This document shows positions 45,810 to 55,554 of a stretch of 64,000 nucleotides of DNA, piece by piece. Within the stretch, counting starts at the first letter, position 1. The number at the start of each line of letters is the position of its first letter. This DNA comes from Lytechinus pictus (Eukaryota > Echinodermata > Echinoidea > Temnopleuroida > Toxopneustidae). Position numbers and translations under genes: made by a program. The stretch lies in assembly GCF_037042905.1 (NCBI RefSeq), contig NC_087257.1, forward strand, positions 17,375,001 to 17,439,000. Reading direction: 5' to 3'. The notes beneath the pieces were generated by a model, which did not search any database, was not told the DNA's origin, and saw nothing but the letters and a program-made list of their open reading frames with translations.

Positions 45810-46122
45810 GGTCCGTATTCTGAAGTCAGGTTTAACTTAGACCATGGTCTAACTTTGTGCTAAAATTATGGGAAGCCAAAAGTGTCAAATTTTTCATTAA
45901 GTTGTATGTTTCTTATGTTTACTGTGCTCTCTCCTGATTCATCGATGGTGAAGACAATCATCTATTTACAATGCCTAGACAATTATGAATAATTTGAGAG
46001 CCAAATGAGCTGAAATATGATATACCCATACCGTTATAGAATTATGTAACAGTTGGCTATCCATACTTAAACCACAACTTTAAACCTGAGTTTAAGTTAA
46101 ACCCAACTTCAGAATACGGGCC
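45810..46122. mobile_element. 312-bp palindromic MITE (GGCCCGTATTCTGAAGT family), copy 3
   Basis: Ends GGTCCGTATTCTGAAGTC and ACTTCAGAATACGGGCC. Copy B reads GAATGCAGAGAGTA at the matching place (near 48598-48611), the empty site. Confidence 0.92.
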
Positions 46123-46775
46123 AAAGAGTACACAACGGATACACTATGTTTAATTTCCAACGGATGGCAAGATTCTTTTCCGTTTTACATCCTCTCTGCA
46201 TCCGTAAGTGCAGTGGGACCGATAAGTGTTTCATTAACACGGTATTTTGATCAATGTCATTCGTTATAGGCAGTATATATATATCCATTTTTCAGATGGG
46301 GGGGGGGGGAGCTGGGGCAAATCATGAATCAACGTTCCAAAGGCGTTCGATCACACAAAACAAACAAACTCTTGCACGTACATAAAATCAGGCTGTTGCT
46401 GCATATAATCGAGAATTGCCCCACCAATGAGAAAGCTTGTTTCGTCAACACGTGATCACCCGATTATGATGTCATTCTGGAGAGAAGCTTAGATGTGATT
46501 GTATGGAGCGGCTGATCAGTCGATTGCCCAATCGATAGTGAAATTCCCTGCTGCCAAGACAAGATTGCAACCCCGATTTCAACATGTCTCTTCATTTTTT
46601 GTTTTTGTTGCAATGAAAATTATTACCCCCCACTCCTCTTATTTTCAATTCAACCATCTTATATGATGAATAAGAATATACGTAGGGTCTGAAGGATGGA
46701 GGTGGATACAAAAAGTTATCTAGAGCAAGTGGCGTAAATCCGGTCCGAGCAGGGGGGGGGGGGAGTGATAGCAAT

Positions 46776-46853
46776 CAGGGGCGTCGATCCATTTTTCAGA
46801 TTGGGGGGGCAAAATCATTAACGTTCCAAAGGCGCTCGATCGTACAAAACACC

Positions 46854-46885
<32 letters not shown>

Positions 46886-46913
46886 AACATATATATATAT
46901 ATATATATATTAT

Positions 46914-46948
<35 letters not shown>

Positions 46949-47686
46949 ATTATATATATATGACTCATGAGACACAGACACGTATCTCACCAACAAATTA
47001 ATGCGAGCGCGAAGCGCGAGCTGATTTTTTTTAGTATACTGACAGGAAAAGCGTGCCTGTTTAGGACTGTTTGTAGTAACTCATGAGGAGGATACATATC
47101 TCACTACACAGATAGTACGAGTGCCGAGAGTGCGGCTCAAATTTCTTTATATTCTGAGCTGAAAACGTGATATTCTAAGCATTTTTGGTACCAATGATTA
47201 AGATTTGTATCTAAAAGAAGAATAGATGCGAGTGCGAAGCGCGAGCTGAAAATTTTGATATTTCGATCTGAAAAAAATGACAGTTTACTGGACGTTTTTG
47301 ATAAAGAACAAGCTATATATCCAAGAAAAGATGATTGCAAATTGAAGCAGTTCTTTTGAGGCTTAGAACTGAAAACGGGACATTTACATTCACCAATTTA
47401 ATCATGAAAAGTATGGGTTTTTGCTACAGAAATAATGCGAGCGCGAAGCGCGAGCTGAAAATTGTTATATTCCAAATCTGAAAAGCGGGCATTTTGAGCA
47501 CGATTTTAAATAAAGAACGAGTTGTGTATCTCAATCTCGCTTGCTGAACATTACAATCTTGTTTTTTTTTTATGCATATCCGGAATTATTGGGGGGGGGG
47601 GGTAAAATGATATGTTTGCCCCCCCAATATTTTCATTGGTGGGGCGATCGCCCCCCCTGCCCCCCCCCCCAGGATCGACGCCTCTG
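46776..47686. mobile_element. 911-bp hAT-like element with 8-bp target duplication ATAGCAAT
   Basis: The ends CAGGGGCGTCGATCC and, on the other strand, CAGAGGCGTCGATCC are inverted with one mismatch. ATAGCAAT flanks both sides (46768-46775, 47687-47694) and copy A has a single GATAGCAATATATTG at the same place (near 44203). The interior holds (CA)n/(TA)n runs and three or four GCGAGCGCGAAGCGCGAGC-type palindromes spaced 100-200 bp apart. There is no transposase, so it is non-autonomous. Confidence 0.95.
46850..46962. repeat. (CA)n and (TA)n microsatellite
   Basis: CACCCACC, (CA)n, (TA)n, CACACA, (TA)n in succession within the hAT-like element. A similar (CA)n-(TA)n-(GT)n block that can fold back lies at 48855-48912. 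Confidence 0.8.
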
Positions 47687-48410
47687 ATAGCAATATATTG
47701 ACCTGAAAATTTAAACATTTTGGGACACCCAAACAATGATGGTACATAACTATATAACCGTATACATAATTCTACTATCTATCAGTCAAAGGCCTATCAC
47801 GATATTTTGTCGTTGGCTATATTCAATTTATTATAATGATTTTATGTGATAAAAGCTATACTAGCTAAATTACACTTAACATCAATATGCGAGAAACAGA
47901 AGCAAGCGAGCAATTTTTCAGTAGTTGGAAGACAAATTGGTGTCCAAAAACCTCTTGCAAGTGGTGTGTAATCATCGCATCAAGGGCTATGTATGCGGGG
48001 TATATAAAAATGTACATAATACTACCATCTATATCACCTGTATCACTTTTGATGATGACAGTTAAAAGCCTATTACGATTTTTTTTTCGATGACTATTGT
48101 AATGGTTTTGTAATATAAACTAATGATTTAAGATCAATATCCTCATGTGAGCTACCAAATTTTTAGTAGGAAGACAGAATGAAAACAAAAATGTCTTTCA
48201 AGGGGTGTTCAATTAAGGGAAAATGCGGTGAGCGAGCGCAGTGAGCAAGCCTTGCAAATGTTGCTTCAGCGGTTTCAGATAAAGTGCATAATACGTGCAT
48301 AACGGATACAGCGGACAAGCAAAATTTCGGGGTGGCTCCACCCGTTTCATCCGCTCCAGACAATGGACAAACAATGAAATCACAGTGGAGGAATGCTCGA
48401 TGGATGTAGA

Positions 48411-48576
48411 CAATGGCGGCGGAAGCCCAAAAAGTTAGGGGGGGGGACCAGCAAAATTTTTTGACAAGCAAAAAAAAAAAAAGTTATCAACTAAAATTTT
48501 AGGGGAGGTCGTCCCCCCACCTCAAATTTAGGGGGGGGGGGGACATGCCCCCGTCCCCCCGCTTCCGCCTCCTATG
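48411..48576. mobile_element. hAT-like G-tract MITE with 8-bp target duplication GATGTAGA (copy B)
   Basis: Same insertion as 45543-45779, carried along in the tandem duplication. GATGTAGA lies at 48403-48410 and 48577-48584. Shorter inside because one TTGACAAGCAAAAA unit is missing. Confidence 0.88.
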
Positions 48577-48774
48577 GATGTAGAGCGTATGAAACATGAA
48601 TGCAGAGAGTATACACAACGGATACACTATGTTTAATTTCCAACGGATGGCAAGATTCTTTTCCGTTTTATCCGTAAGTCCAGTGGGACCGATAAGTGTT
48701 TCATTAACACGGTATTTTGATCAATGTCATTCGTTATAGGCAGTATATACATGTATATATATATCCATTTTTCA

Positions 48775-48879
48775 GATGGGGGGGGGGGGGGGAGTTGGCG
48801 GGCAAATCATGAATCAACGTTCCAAAGGCGCTCGATCACACAAAACAAACAAACTCACACACACACACACAAATAGGCC

Positions 48880-48910
<31 letters not shown>

Positions 48911-49500
48911 ACGACCCATGAGAATTATAGAGACACATATCTCACCAACAATTAATAATGCGAGTGCGCGAAGCGCGAGCGATCGAGCTGAAATATAACA
49001 TGAAAAATGTTCTTGTTTAGGACTGTTTGACGTCGTACCTCATGAGGAGGACATATATGTCATTACACAGATAATGCGAGTGCCGAGAGCGAGCTGAAAT
49101 TTCTTTATATTCTGACTAGCTGAGTTTGATATTCTAAGCATTTTTTGGTACGTTGATTGAGATGGTGCGCGAAGCGCGCGAGCTGAAATGTTGATATTAC
49201 GATCTGAAAAAATTGACAGTTTTTGACGTTTTTAATAACGAACAAGATATATCCAACAAAAGATTATTTGCAAATCAAAGCAGGAGTTCATTTGGCATAA
49301 TGAGCAAAAAAAAAATAATAATGAGGAGGCGAGATATGGCGTATCGTCAGGCAAAATTTTGACATTTTTATAACCAAAAAAAAAAATCAAATTTTGTGAT
49401 AGATTTTGACTTAATATTTAGAAAATAATGTCAAATTTAACCCTTCTCTCCTTCATTTCCTTTCATTTTTTTTCTTGGTTTTGATTAGCCCCCCCCCCCC
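48775..49500. repeat. Eroded interior of a hAT-like element
   Basis: ATTTTTCAGATGGGGG, ATCAACGTTCCAAAGGCG, AGGACTGTTTG, and palindromic words GCGCGAAGCGCGAGC (48966), GTGCGCGAAGCGCGCGAG (49165) follow the order of the interior of 46776-47686, but the right end is missing. Confidence 0.65.
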
Positions 49501-49717
49501 ATCTGTGCGCCACTGTAGAGTAGGCCTATAGTTTTTGTATATAATTAACCCCGCTTCCACAAAGATAAAGATATGACAACCCCTCCACCGCCGGGAAACA
49601 CTTGCCATAACAATGAACTCAAGACTGTAAGCAACAAGGCGCGGGAAGACAAGTCAAAATAATGAAAGTTTTTCCAGAATATCGCCGTGCATAGTCTAGC
49701 GCCCATTGGAGCGTATG

Positions 49718-49995
49718 CAGTGGCGTACCTATAGGATTTTCCAAAAGGGGGGGGGGCAAATTCGTCCGCCGAAAATTTTGACAAGCAAAAAAAAAAAAAA
49801 AAGTCTTCAACCACAAGTAAAGGACATTTCGCACCAGAAAAAAAATTGACTAGCAAAAAAAAAAAAAAAAAAAGTCTTCAAGTTCAATTAAGGAGGGGGC
49901 TACTTGTTGCTCGTCAGTTTTGGGATCAGTTTTGACTCGTCAGGGGGGGGGGGGCAGGGATACGTCCTTTGCATGAGTTGTGACTCGTCAGGGGG
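49718..49995. mobile_element. hAT-like MITE, right end lost, target duplication GCGTATG kept
   Basis: Starts CAGTGGCGTACCTATAGG. The interior has two TTGAC(A/T)AGCAAAA units with A-runs and CGTCAGGGGGG units, as in 36200-36639. GCGTATG stands before the left end and again at 49996-50002, although the right inverted end is missing. Confidence 0.7.
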
Positions 49996-50036
49996 GCGTA
50001 TGGGCTAGACTATCATCTCAGAGTAGTAGGTCACCG

Positions 50037-50600
50037 CGGGGGGGGGGGGGCACTTCCATTGACAATTGGATACCATGCGCGACCATGGGGTCTCGGAAAG
50101 CACCCTAAACACGTATTTTCCATATTCTGAAATGCACCCCTTAACAATTGGCGTGTGAAACCCTACCCTTAACAAGTATTGGAAACAAAACGATACTCTT
50201 ATTGGCAAGTATTCCCTGAATTGAACCCCTATATAAACGTGTACAGCGATATTGTTATGTCACAGACGTCGGTCGGTTTTACCTTCACCTATATCGCTAC
50301 ATCATTTGGTTTAGTACGGCCCCACCTCCCACACCTCGCGCAAATCGTACTCTAAACACGTATCGTTGACTGTTGGGGCAAGTTAAAGTACATCCTTAAT
50401 TTATAAAACATTTTTTATACCCTCGCAAATTTGACCCTAAAAATACGTAGAGCTCCCTAGCGAAATAGATACCCTTTAAAAAGTGTTTTTGACATCCCTA
50501 TATTACTTTACGTACGTAACGTGCCCTATATTGAAAAAGATATCCTTTTTATGTGTTTTTTGGGTCGCGCATATCCACTCGTCAGTGGCCCCCCCCCTCC
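50037..50600. mobile_element. Inverted-end element (GGATACCATGCGCGACC), copy 2
   Basis: Opposite orientation to 30540-31104. Shares GGTCTCGGAAAGCACCCTAA, CCCTACCCTTAACAAGTATT and ACGGCCCCACC, and ends GGTCGCGCATATCCACTCGT beside C-runs. Confidence 0.78.
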
Positions 50601-50601
50601 C

Positions 50602-50833
50602 GGTCAAATATATTGCTGTACACACGCGTGACCAAAAAGGGTATGTTTTTTCCCCGGGGTCATATTCTGGCGACAACTTGTTTAGGGGCCAAAATGTGTA
50701 AATAAAGCCCGCGAAAAACTTGATTAGGGGGCTGTTTTGCACACAGAGAAGAACTCGTTTAGGGGGTTTTTGGAAATAATTTGGCCATGCGTGTGTACAG
50801 CAATACATTTGACTGCCCCCCCCCCCCCCGGGC
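50602..50833. mobile_element. Inverted-end element (GTCAAATATATTGCTGTAC), shortened copy 2
   Basis: Directly abuts the previous element. The ends match those of 28791-29228 (CACACGCGTGACC at left; CATGCGTGTGTACAGC and AATACATTTGAC at right), but the middle is deleted. Confidence 0.72.
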
Positions 50834-51094
50834 TCTGGCATTCACAAACCATATATTCAATTATCTATTTTTGAGTTTTTAATTCATAGTAAAGTATTTA
50901 TTCAGTTGATATGCTAGTGATATCTGAATGTTAGCTAGGCTGATTAAGAATTAAATGATAAATGATGCAGGCACAGGGAGAGAGAGGGAGAGAAGAAAAA
51001 GAGAGGGGGGGGGGGACTGAGGGGGAAGTGGGTGGGATGACATTATTATCATAGTCAGTCATCCAAGTTTTAAATCCAGCTTTTAGTCTCCAAC

Positions 51095-51195
51095 TACAGG
51101 GGTGGCCGGATTCACCTCACAGTCAGAGATCACCCTTTCACTCTCCTCCACCACTTGCTCTTTCCATGTCTTCTTCAGTCGCCCCCTTCCTCTCT
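51095..51195 (-). pseudogene. Fragment of a non-LTR retrotransposon reverse-transcriptase C-terminus
   Basis: On the minus strand the frame reads RGRGRLKKTWKEQVVEESER, then VISDCEVNP. RGRPxKTWxxxV is a common motif near the C-terminus of LINE reverse transcriptases. Only about 30 residues remain and no other part of a LINE was seen nearby. Confidence 0.45.
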
Positions 51196-51939
51196 AGCAA
51201 AACTTAATACCCCCGCCCTCCCAAAAGCAAAACAAGCACAAACATGCACGCTGATGCACACACACACAAGTAAATAATAGAGTAGGTTTCAGTCTACTTT
51301 ATTGCATTTCAAAATTGTGAATTGGCAGCCAGCTGCCAGGTGGGGGAAAAGGTTAACTTTTCCTGGTAAAAAAAATACATCTATAATATTCCAGACAATA
51401 TATTAGATGAATGTCCACATGCAATTACATTTATAACAAACTATTAGCTCATATCCACATGGTTTATGAATTAATTTGTATTCCTATCATCATTTCTTTA
51501 ACAGTTCAGAAAATACTGGTACATTAAATTGTTTTAATTTAATAGCAACATGCAAGAGTGTACAAGATTTTTTTCCCTGGAGGGGGGGGGGGGAGGGTGA
51601 GGAATGAAATATTACTTAAATCATGGACCCAATGCAGAATGATCCACGATTACATACTAGTATTTGAGACATGCTACCAAGCAGAACAACCGTAAGAGGG
51701 GCTTTTATATTTTAGGGTTAAGAATTGCAAAATACGGCACAAGCTTTGGTTTGAATGATTTTGAAAATGCAAAGTAAGATTTGCTTTCCTCAGATTCAAG
51801 AATGTTAACTAGTGTAGAGTCCCTCCCCCCCCCCCAAAAAAAAGGGGGGGGGTCACTGCTCCCTGCCTCATCTCAGCACTGTTTTATGGATGAATTTTAT
51901 AAATTTCAATGACTTTTCATGTTGACATTTTTCCAATTC

Positions 51940-53121
51940 AGCCTTGGTCTTTAAATGTTGTGTTGGAAAGGAGAAAAATTAACAAAACAGAATGGTGAAA
52001 ATTTGACAGAAATTTGACAAGCAATAAGAAATTATGACTGCTTTAAATTTGAGATTCCTATTATATGTAGATTTCAAATTGGCAAGTGGGTACGTAAATT
52101 ATGACAAGGGGCAAGGAAAACTTATCCAAAGGCCATGTACTTAAAGGGATGGTCCGGGCTGAAAATATTTATATCTAAATACATAGAGTACAATTCACTG
52201 AGCAAAATGCCGAAACTTTCATCAAAATCGGAAAACAAATAATAAAGTTATTGAAGTTTAAAGTTTAGCAATATTTTGCAAAAAAGACTCGTCATGAATA
52301 TTCATTAGGTGGGCTGATGATGTCACATCTCCACTTTCCGTTTTCTTATGTTATTACATAAAACCATATTTTTTTCATTATTTCATACTTGTGTGAATAA
52401 TGTCTCCCTTATAATGAAATAAGTTGCAGCAATGAATATCTAATGCACTATTCAGTTGTCAATCCAATTTTTCTAGTTCTTGGAGGAACAAATTTGAATA
52501 AACCTAATTTCATATAATAAAATACAAAGGAACAAGTGGAGATGTGACATCATCAGCCCATCTAATGAATATTCATGACGACTGTTTTCACAAAATATTG
52601 CTAAATATTGCTTAACTTTAAAATTCAATAACTTTGTTATTAGTTGTCCGATTTTGATGAAATTTTCGGCATTTTGCTCAGTGAATTCTAATCTATTTAT
52701 TAAGCTATACATACTTTCAGCCTGGACCATCCCTTTAATTATCAGGGATTTGTGGTTTTCTCATAAAGTACACTTTCCCCTGGGGCAGCAATCTAAATAT
52801 AACCCAGGTAGTATATTGTTTTATGTCCTCATGAAAGAAAATATAATTTGAAGACTTTTGAAAAAAAAAATGAAATTTTAGTCATTTTATTTATAGGAAT
52901 ACATGGAAGAGCAGTCCTTGCCTTACATTACTATGACATCACATATGCAGAAAATTTGAAGTCTCCATGGGCACAGTGACTACCAATTTTTACAACTTAA
53001 AAAAAAAATCATAACTTTCTTATTGTTTGTCCGAGGTTGTTCAAACTTTCAACGATCACCTTCTCTGATTTTTCTATTTCCTCTGGAAACAAGTTTTTAT
53101 TTAGGTTAGATTCCACTTTAA
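51940..53121. mobile_element. Degraded TTAA MITE hosting another TTAA MITE
   Basis: AAATTTGACAAGCAATAAG and CATAACTTTCTTATTGTTTG with TTCTCTGATTTTTCT follow the layout of 17555-18147. The right border TTCCACTTTAA is visible but the left is eroded. It is interrupted by the complete element at 52141-52738. Confidence 0.55.
52141..52738. mobile_element. TTAA MITE, complete (TTAAAGGGATGGTCCGGGCTG ends)
   Basis: TTAA on both sides, ends AAGGGATGGTCCGGGCTGAA and TCAGCCTGGACCATCCCTT. The palindromic body includes TTCATCAAAATCGGAAAACA and TCCGATTTTGATGAAATTTT. It is the reference copy for the truncated element at 11977. Confidence 0.92.
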
Positions 53122-53540
53122 TGCTTCCAGAACAAAACTTGTAACATTCATAAGAACTAGCACATTTTTTTTCATGAATGTGTAGATTTAACTATATATC
53201 ATGGAATAAACTAGCAAAATAACATAATGTCTGTGCATTCATGAAACATTTGTTTAATGATTAATGTTAACGTTTCTTTAATGATTAATTCAAGAAATTA
53301 AAGTATTGAGGATGAAAACACCAGATAAATGGAAAATAGCTATCGAAGATCATTCTGACAATTGGGGAAAACCATAACCCTCATTGTACATATTTGTAAA
53401 TTGCTTACAGACGTTGTTCAGTGCTATAAAAAGCAGATTATTGTTATCATCATTGTCATTATTAAACATATGAATGAGGTTGGATTACCTTTGTGACGCA
53501 CCCCAATCCCAAAGTGGGTTTTAAATTGAATTACCTGGGC

Positions 53541-53827
53541 AAGCATGTTATCAGGGTTCCGTCTTACAGAGAATTACGATTGATCGAATTAATCTAATCT
53601 GTACGGAAACCCATCCATACCATAATTTTTTTTTACAGAAAATTTGCACAAATTCCGTAGTAAACAAAGAGAATCACACTGAATCTTCAAGAGAACGATG
53701 AAAGTATGAATATACATCATATCTGGAAAATATTTTAAACAAACATGCACTTTAGATGTCGACGTTGCTGGCTTTCCTTAGTTGTTGTTGATTGGATCAA
53801 TCATATCTATTTGTAAGACGGGGCCTT
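53541..53827. mobile_element. MITE (GGGTTCCGTCTTACAGAG ends)
   Basis: GTTCCGTCTTACAGAGAATT at the left; ATTTGTAAGACGGGGCC at the right. GATTGATCGAATTAATC and GATTGGATCAATCATA are inverted partners. Related copies lie at 16770-17240 and around 30384-31345. Confidence 0.7.
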
Positions 53828-53882
53828 GGTATTATATTTGTCATTAAGAAATCCAATTCATTGGACCTGTGTGAAATTAGTA

Positions 53883-54722
53883 GGGGAAGGCGGGGTAAGT
53901 TGAGCATAGGGGCAAGTTGAGCCACCAGCCCCAGGCCAATAATGAATGAGTCAGACATTATGGTGGTGTCATGTATTGATGACCCATTACATAACCCTTA
54001 ACCCCACCACATTGCTTTCAACTTTGAAACAAAAAGTACTTTTTTAGAGGGAAAAATACAAATTTCAGCCAAAAAAGTAAAAAGGGTGTGAAATAGATAA
54101 GTGTGTTTTACACACATACGTCTTTATATATAATAAAGACATAAGAACAACATTGTTAGTCCAGGTATGGATCTTCATTCTTGTCACAGTCTTTTACATG
54201 ATGGATGCATAAGAAATGTGTGGATGCAAAATTATCGCATAACGTTCGGACTGGGGTAAGTTGAGCCAGCCAACATGGGGCAAGTTGAGCCATGGTAATT
54301 CTTATGGTAATGTAAATTAAAAAAAAAAATCAAACCTTAAAAAGCCATTGATATGCAGGCAGAAAAGAGCAAATTCACATGACAGTTCTTTTCCTTTTAG
54401 AAAATGTTAGTATTTATAGAGAATTAGCAAGTGAAAAAGACTTTAAATAAAATATTGACATGCTGGTTCTTCCCGCATTCATTTTGTACATAGTTTTTGT
54501 GGCTCAACTTACCCCACAGATGGGGCAAGTTGTGCCACTTGACATCGTTTTTTTCAAAGGTCACAACAACTTTCAGAGTGGGGGTAGAAAATTGTATATA
54601 GGTGAAAAAGATTTCCCAATAATCATATTTAAAGGCAAGGTACTTATTTCTAAAATATTATTAGTCATATCAATTCTATCATGCAAAATGCAAAAAGTGT
54701 CACAACTTACCCCGCCTTCCCC
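53883..54722. mobile_element. 840-bp TA-flanked element with 20-bp perfect inverted ends
   Basis: GGGGAAGGCGGGGTAAGTTG at the left is matched exactly by its complement at the right, and TA stands outside each end, as in Tc1/mariner-type insertions. The interior repeats GGGGCAAGTTGAGCC-like words (53910, 54249, 54278, 54500 in complement, 54521). No transposase open frame; the ORFs across it look like chance. Confidence 0.82.
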
Positions 54723-55293
54723 TATCCTTCTTCTCTCAAGTGGATCAATAAAGAACATTGCAAAACAAATGATGCACAGTGACAAAGTGTACAGGAAGTA
54801 TCTAACCATGACCAACATTGAGAGAATACAGGTAAAAAAATGAAAATGTATCATGTTCATTCAAATATGACGAACACTCTTTCATGCATTACAATTTATA
54901 TGGATTAGTATGTTAATTTACAAGTAGGTAAAAAGTGCATATGCCTTCTTGATGTTAAATTATGGCACCAAAGGCCCTTCATAATAGAGATGAGATTGAT
55001 TTGAAGAGTCACAACTCTTAGTAATGCTACGGTCACTAATACCTTTAGAAAAACCGTACTACAATTCTTATACACAGCAATAAACCACATAAAATCATTC
55101 ATACGGTGAGGTGTTTTTGTTAATGTCCATTGGCAAGAGAATTACAATCAAACACAACTCCAAAGAATCGAACTAAACCTGTTTCAACCGATCATTAGCA
55201 TCCACTTGCATTTGATCTGTTGAAATGCAATCAAACAATTCTTTTCGCAAAACACCCTGGATCTTGTTGAACTAAACTGACAGTGAGTGTTTG

Positions 55294-55554
55294 TCACAGA
55301 TCATGAAAAACAAATCTTGCTTTCACCAACAGATGATCTGAGGGAAAGATCTGGTTAGGGCAGGCCCAGTAGGGGGCAATCACTTCCTTCCCGACGACTT
55401 CCTCTACCCCGAGGCACCTAAGCTTCTCCGATGAATACCAGATGTAATCTAAGGTCTTTATGCTGCGGGGTGGGGCAATGCTTCTGTTGAGATTTGAATC
55501 CATGACCTTCAAGGGAAAGTGCCTTGGTGTTGGGGAATCGGTGGCTTCTTCTTG
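55294..55554 (-). CDS. EEP-like gene, last exon
   Basis: 86 residues plus TGA. After a Pro/Thr-rich start it contains KTLDYIWYSSEKL and NQIFPSDHLLVKARF. The acceptor is GCTCATCAG. No clear AATAAA was found in the next 300 bp. Confidence 0.88.
   Translation of the reverse strand, partial: QEEATDSPTPRHFPLKVMDSNLNRSIAPPRSIKTLDYIWYSSEKLRCLGVEEVVGKEVIAPYWACPNQIFPSDHLLVKARFVFHDL

Larger units (their letters stand above)
43786..46375. repeat. Tandem duplication, copy A
   Basis: Direct duplicate of 46376-48856. Matching landmarks in order are CAGGCTGTTGCTGC, CGAGAATTGCCCCACCAATG, GGTGGATA, GTGATAGCAATATATTGACC, ATGCGAGAAACAGAAGCAAG, GGTGTTCAATTAAGGG, GACCGATAAGTGTTTCATTA and ATCAACGTTCCAAAGGCG. It carries two insertions missing from copy B (44392-44982 and 45810-46122). 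Confidence 0.93.
46376..48856. repeat. Tandem duplication, copy B
   Basis: Partner of 43786-46375, starting directly where copy A ends. It lacks the two MITEs of copy A and carries instead the 911-bp hAT-like element. Confidence 0.93.

Noticed and set aside
47887-48093. Open frame conserved between 44990 and 47887
   Set aside because: Its identity in two places is explained by the tandem duplication; composition and lack of domains give no sign of coding.
54460-54843. 127-codon open frame
   Set aside because: Spans the right half and border of the TA-flanked element at 53883-54722; no transposase motif, hydrophobic AT-rich translation.
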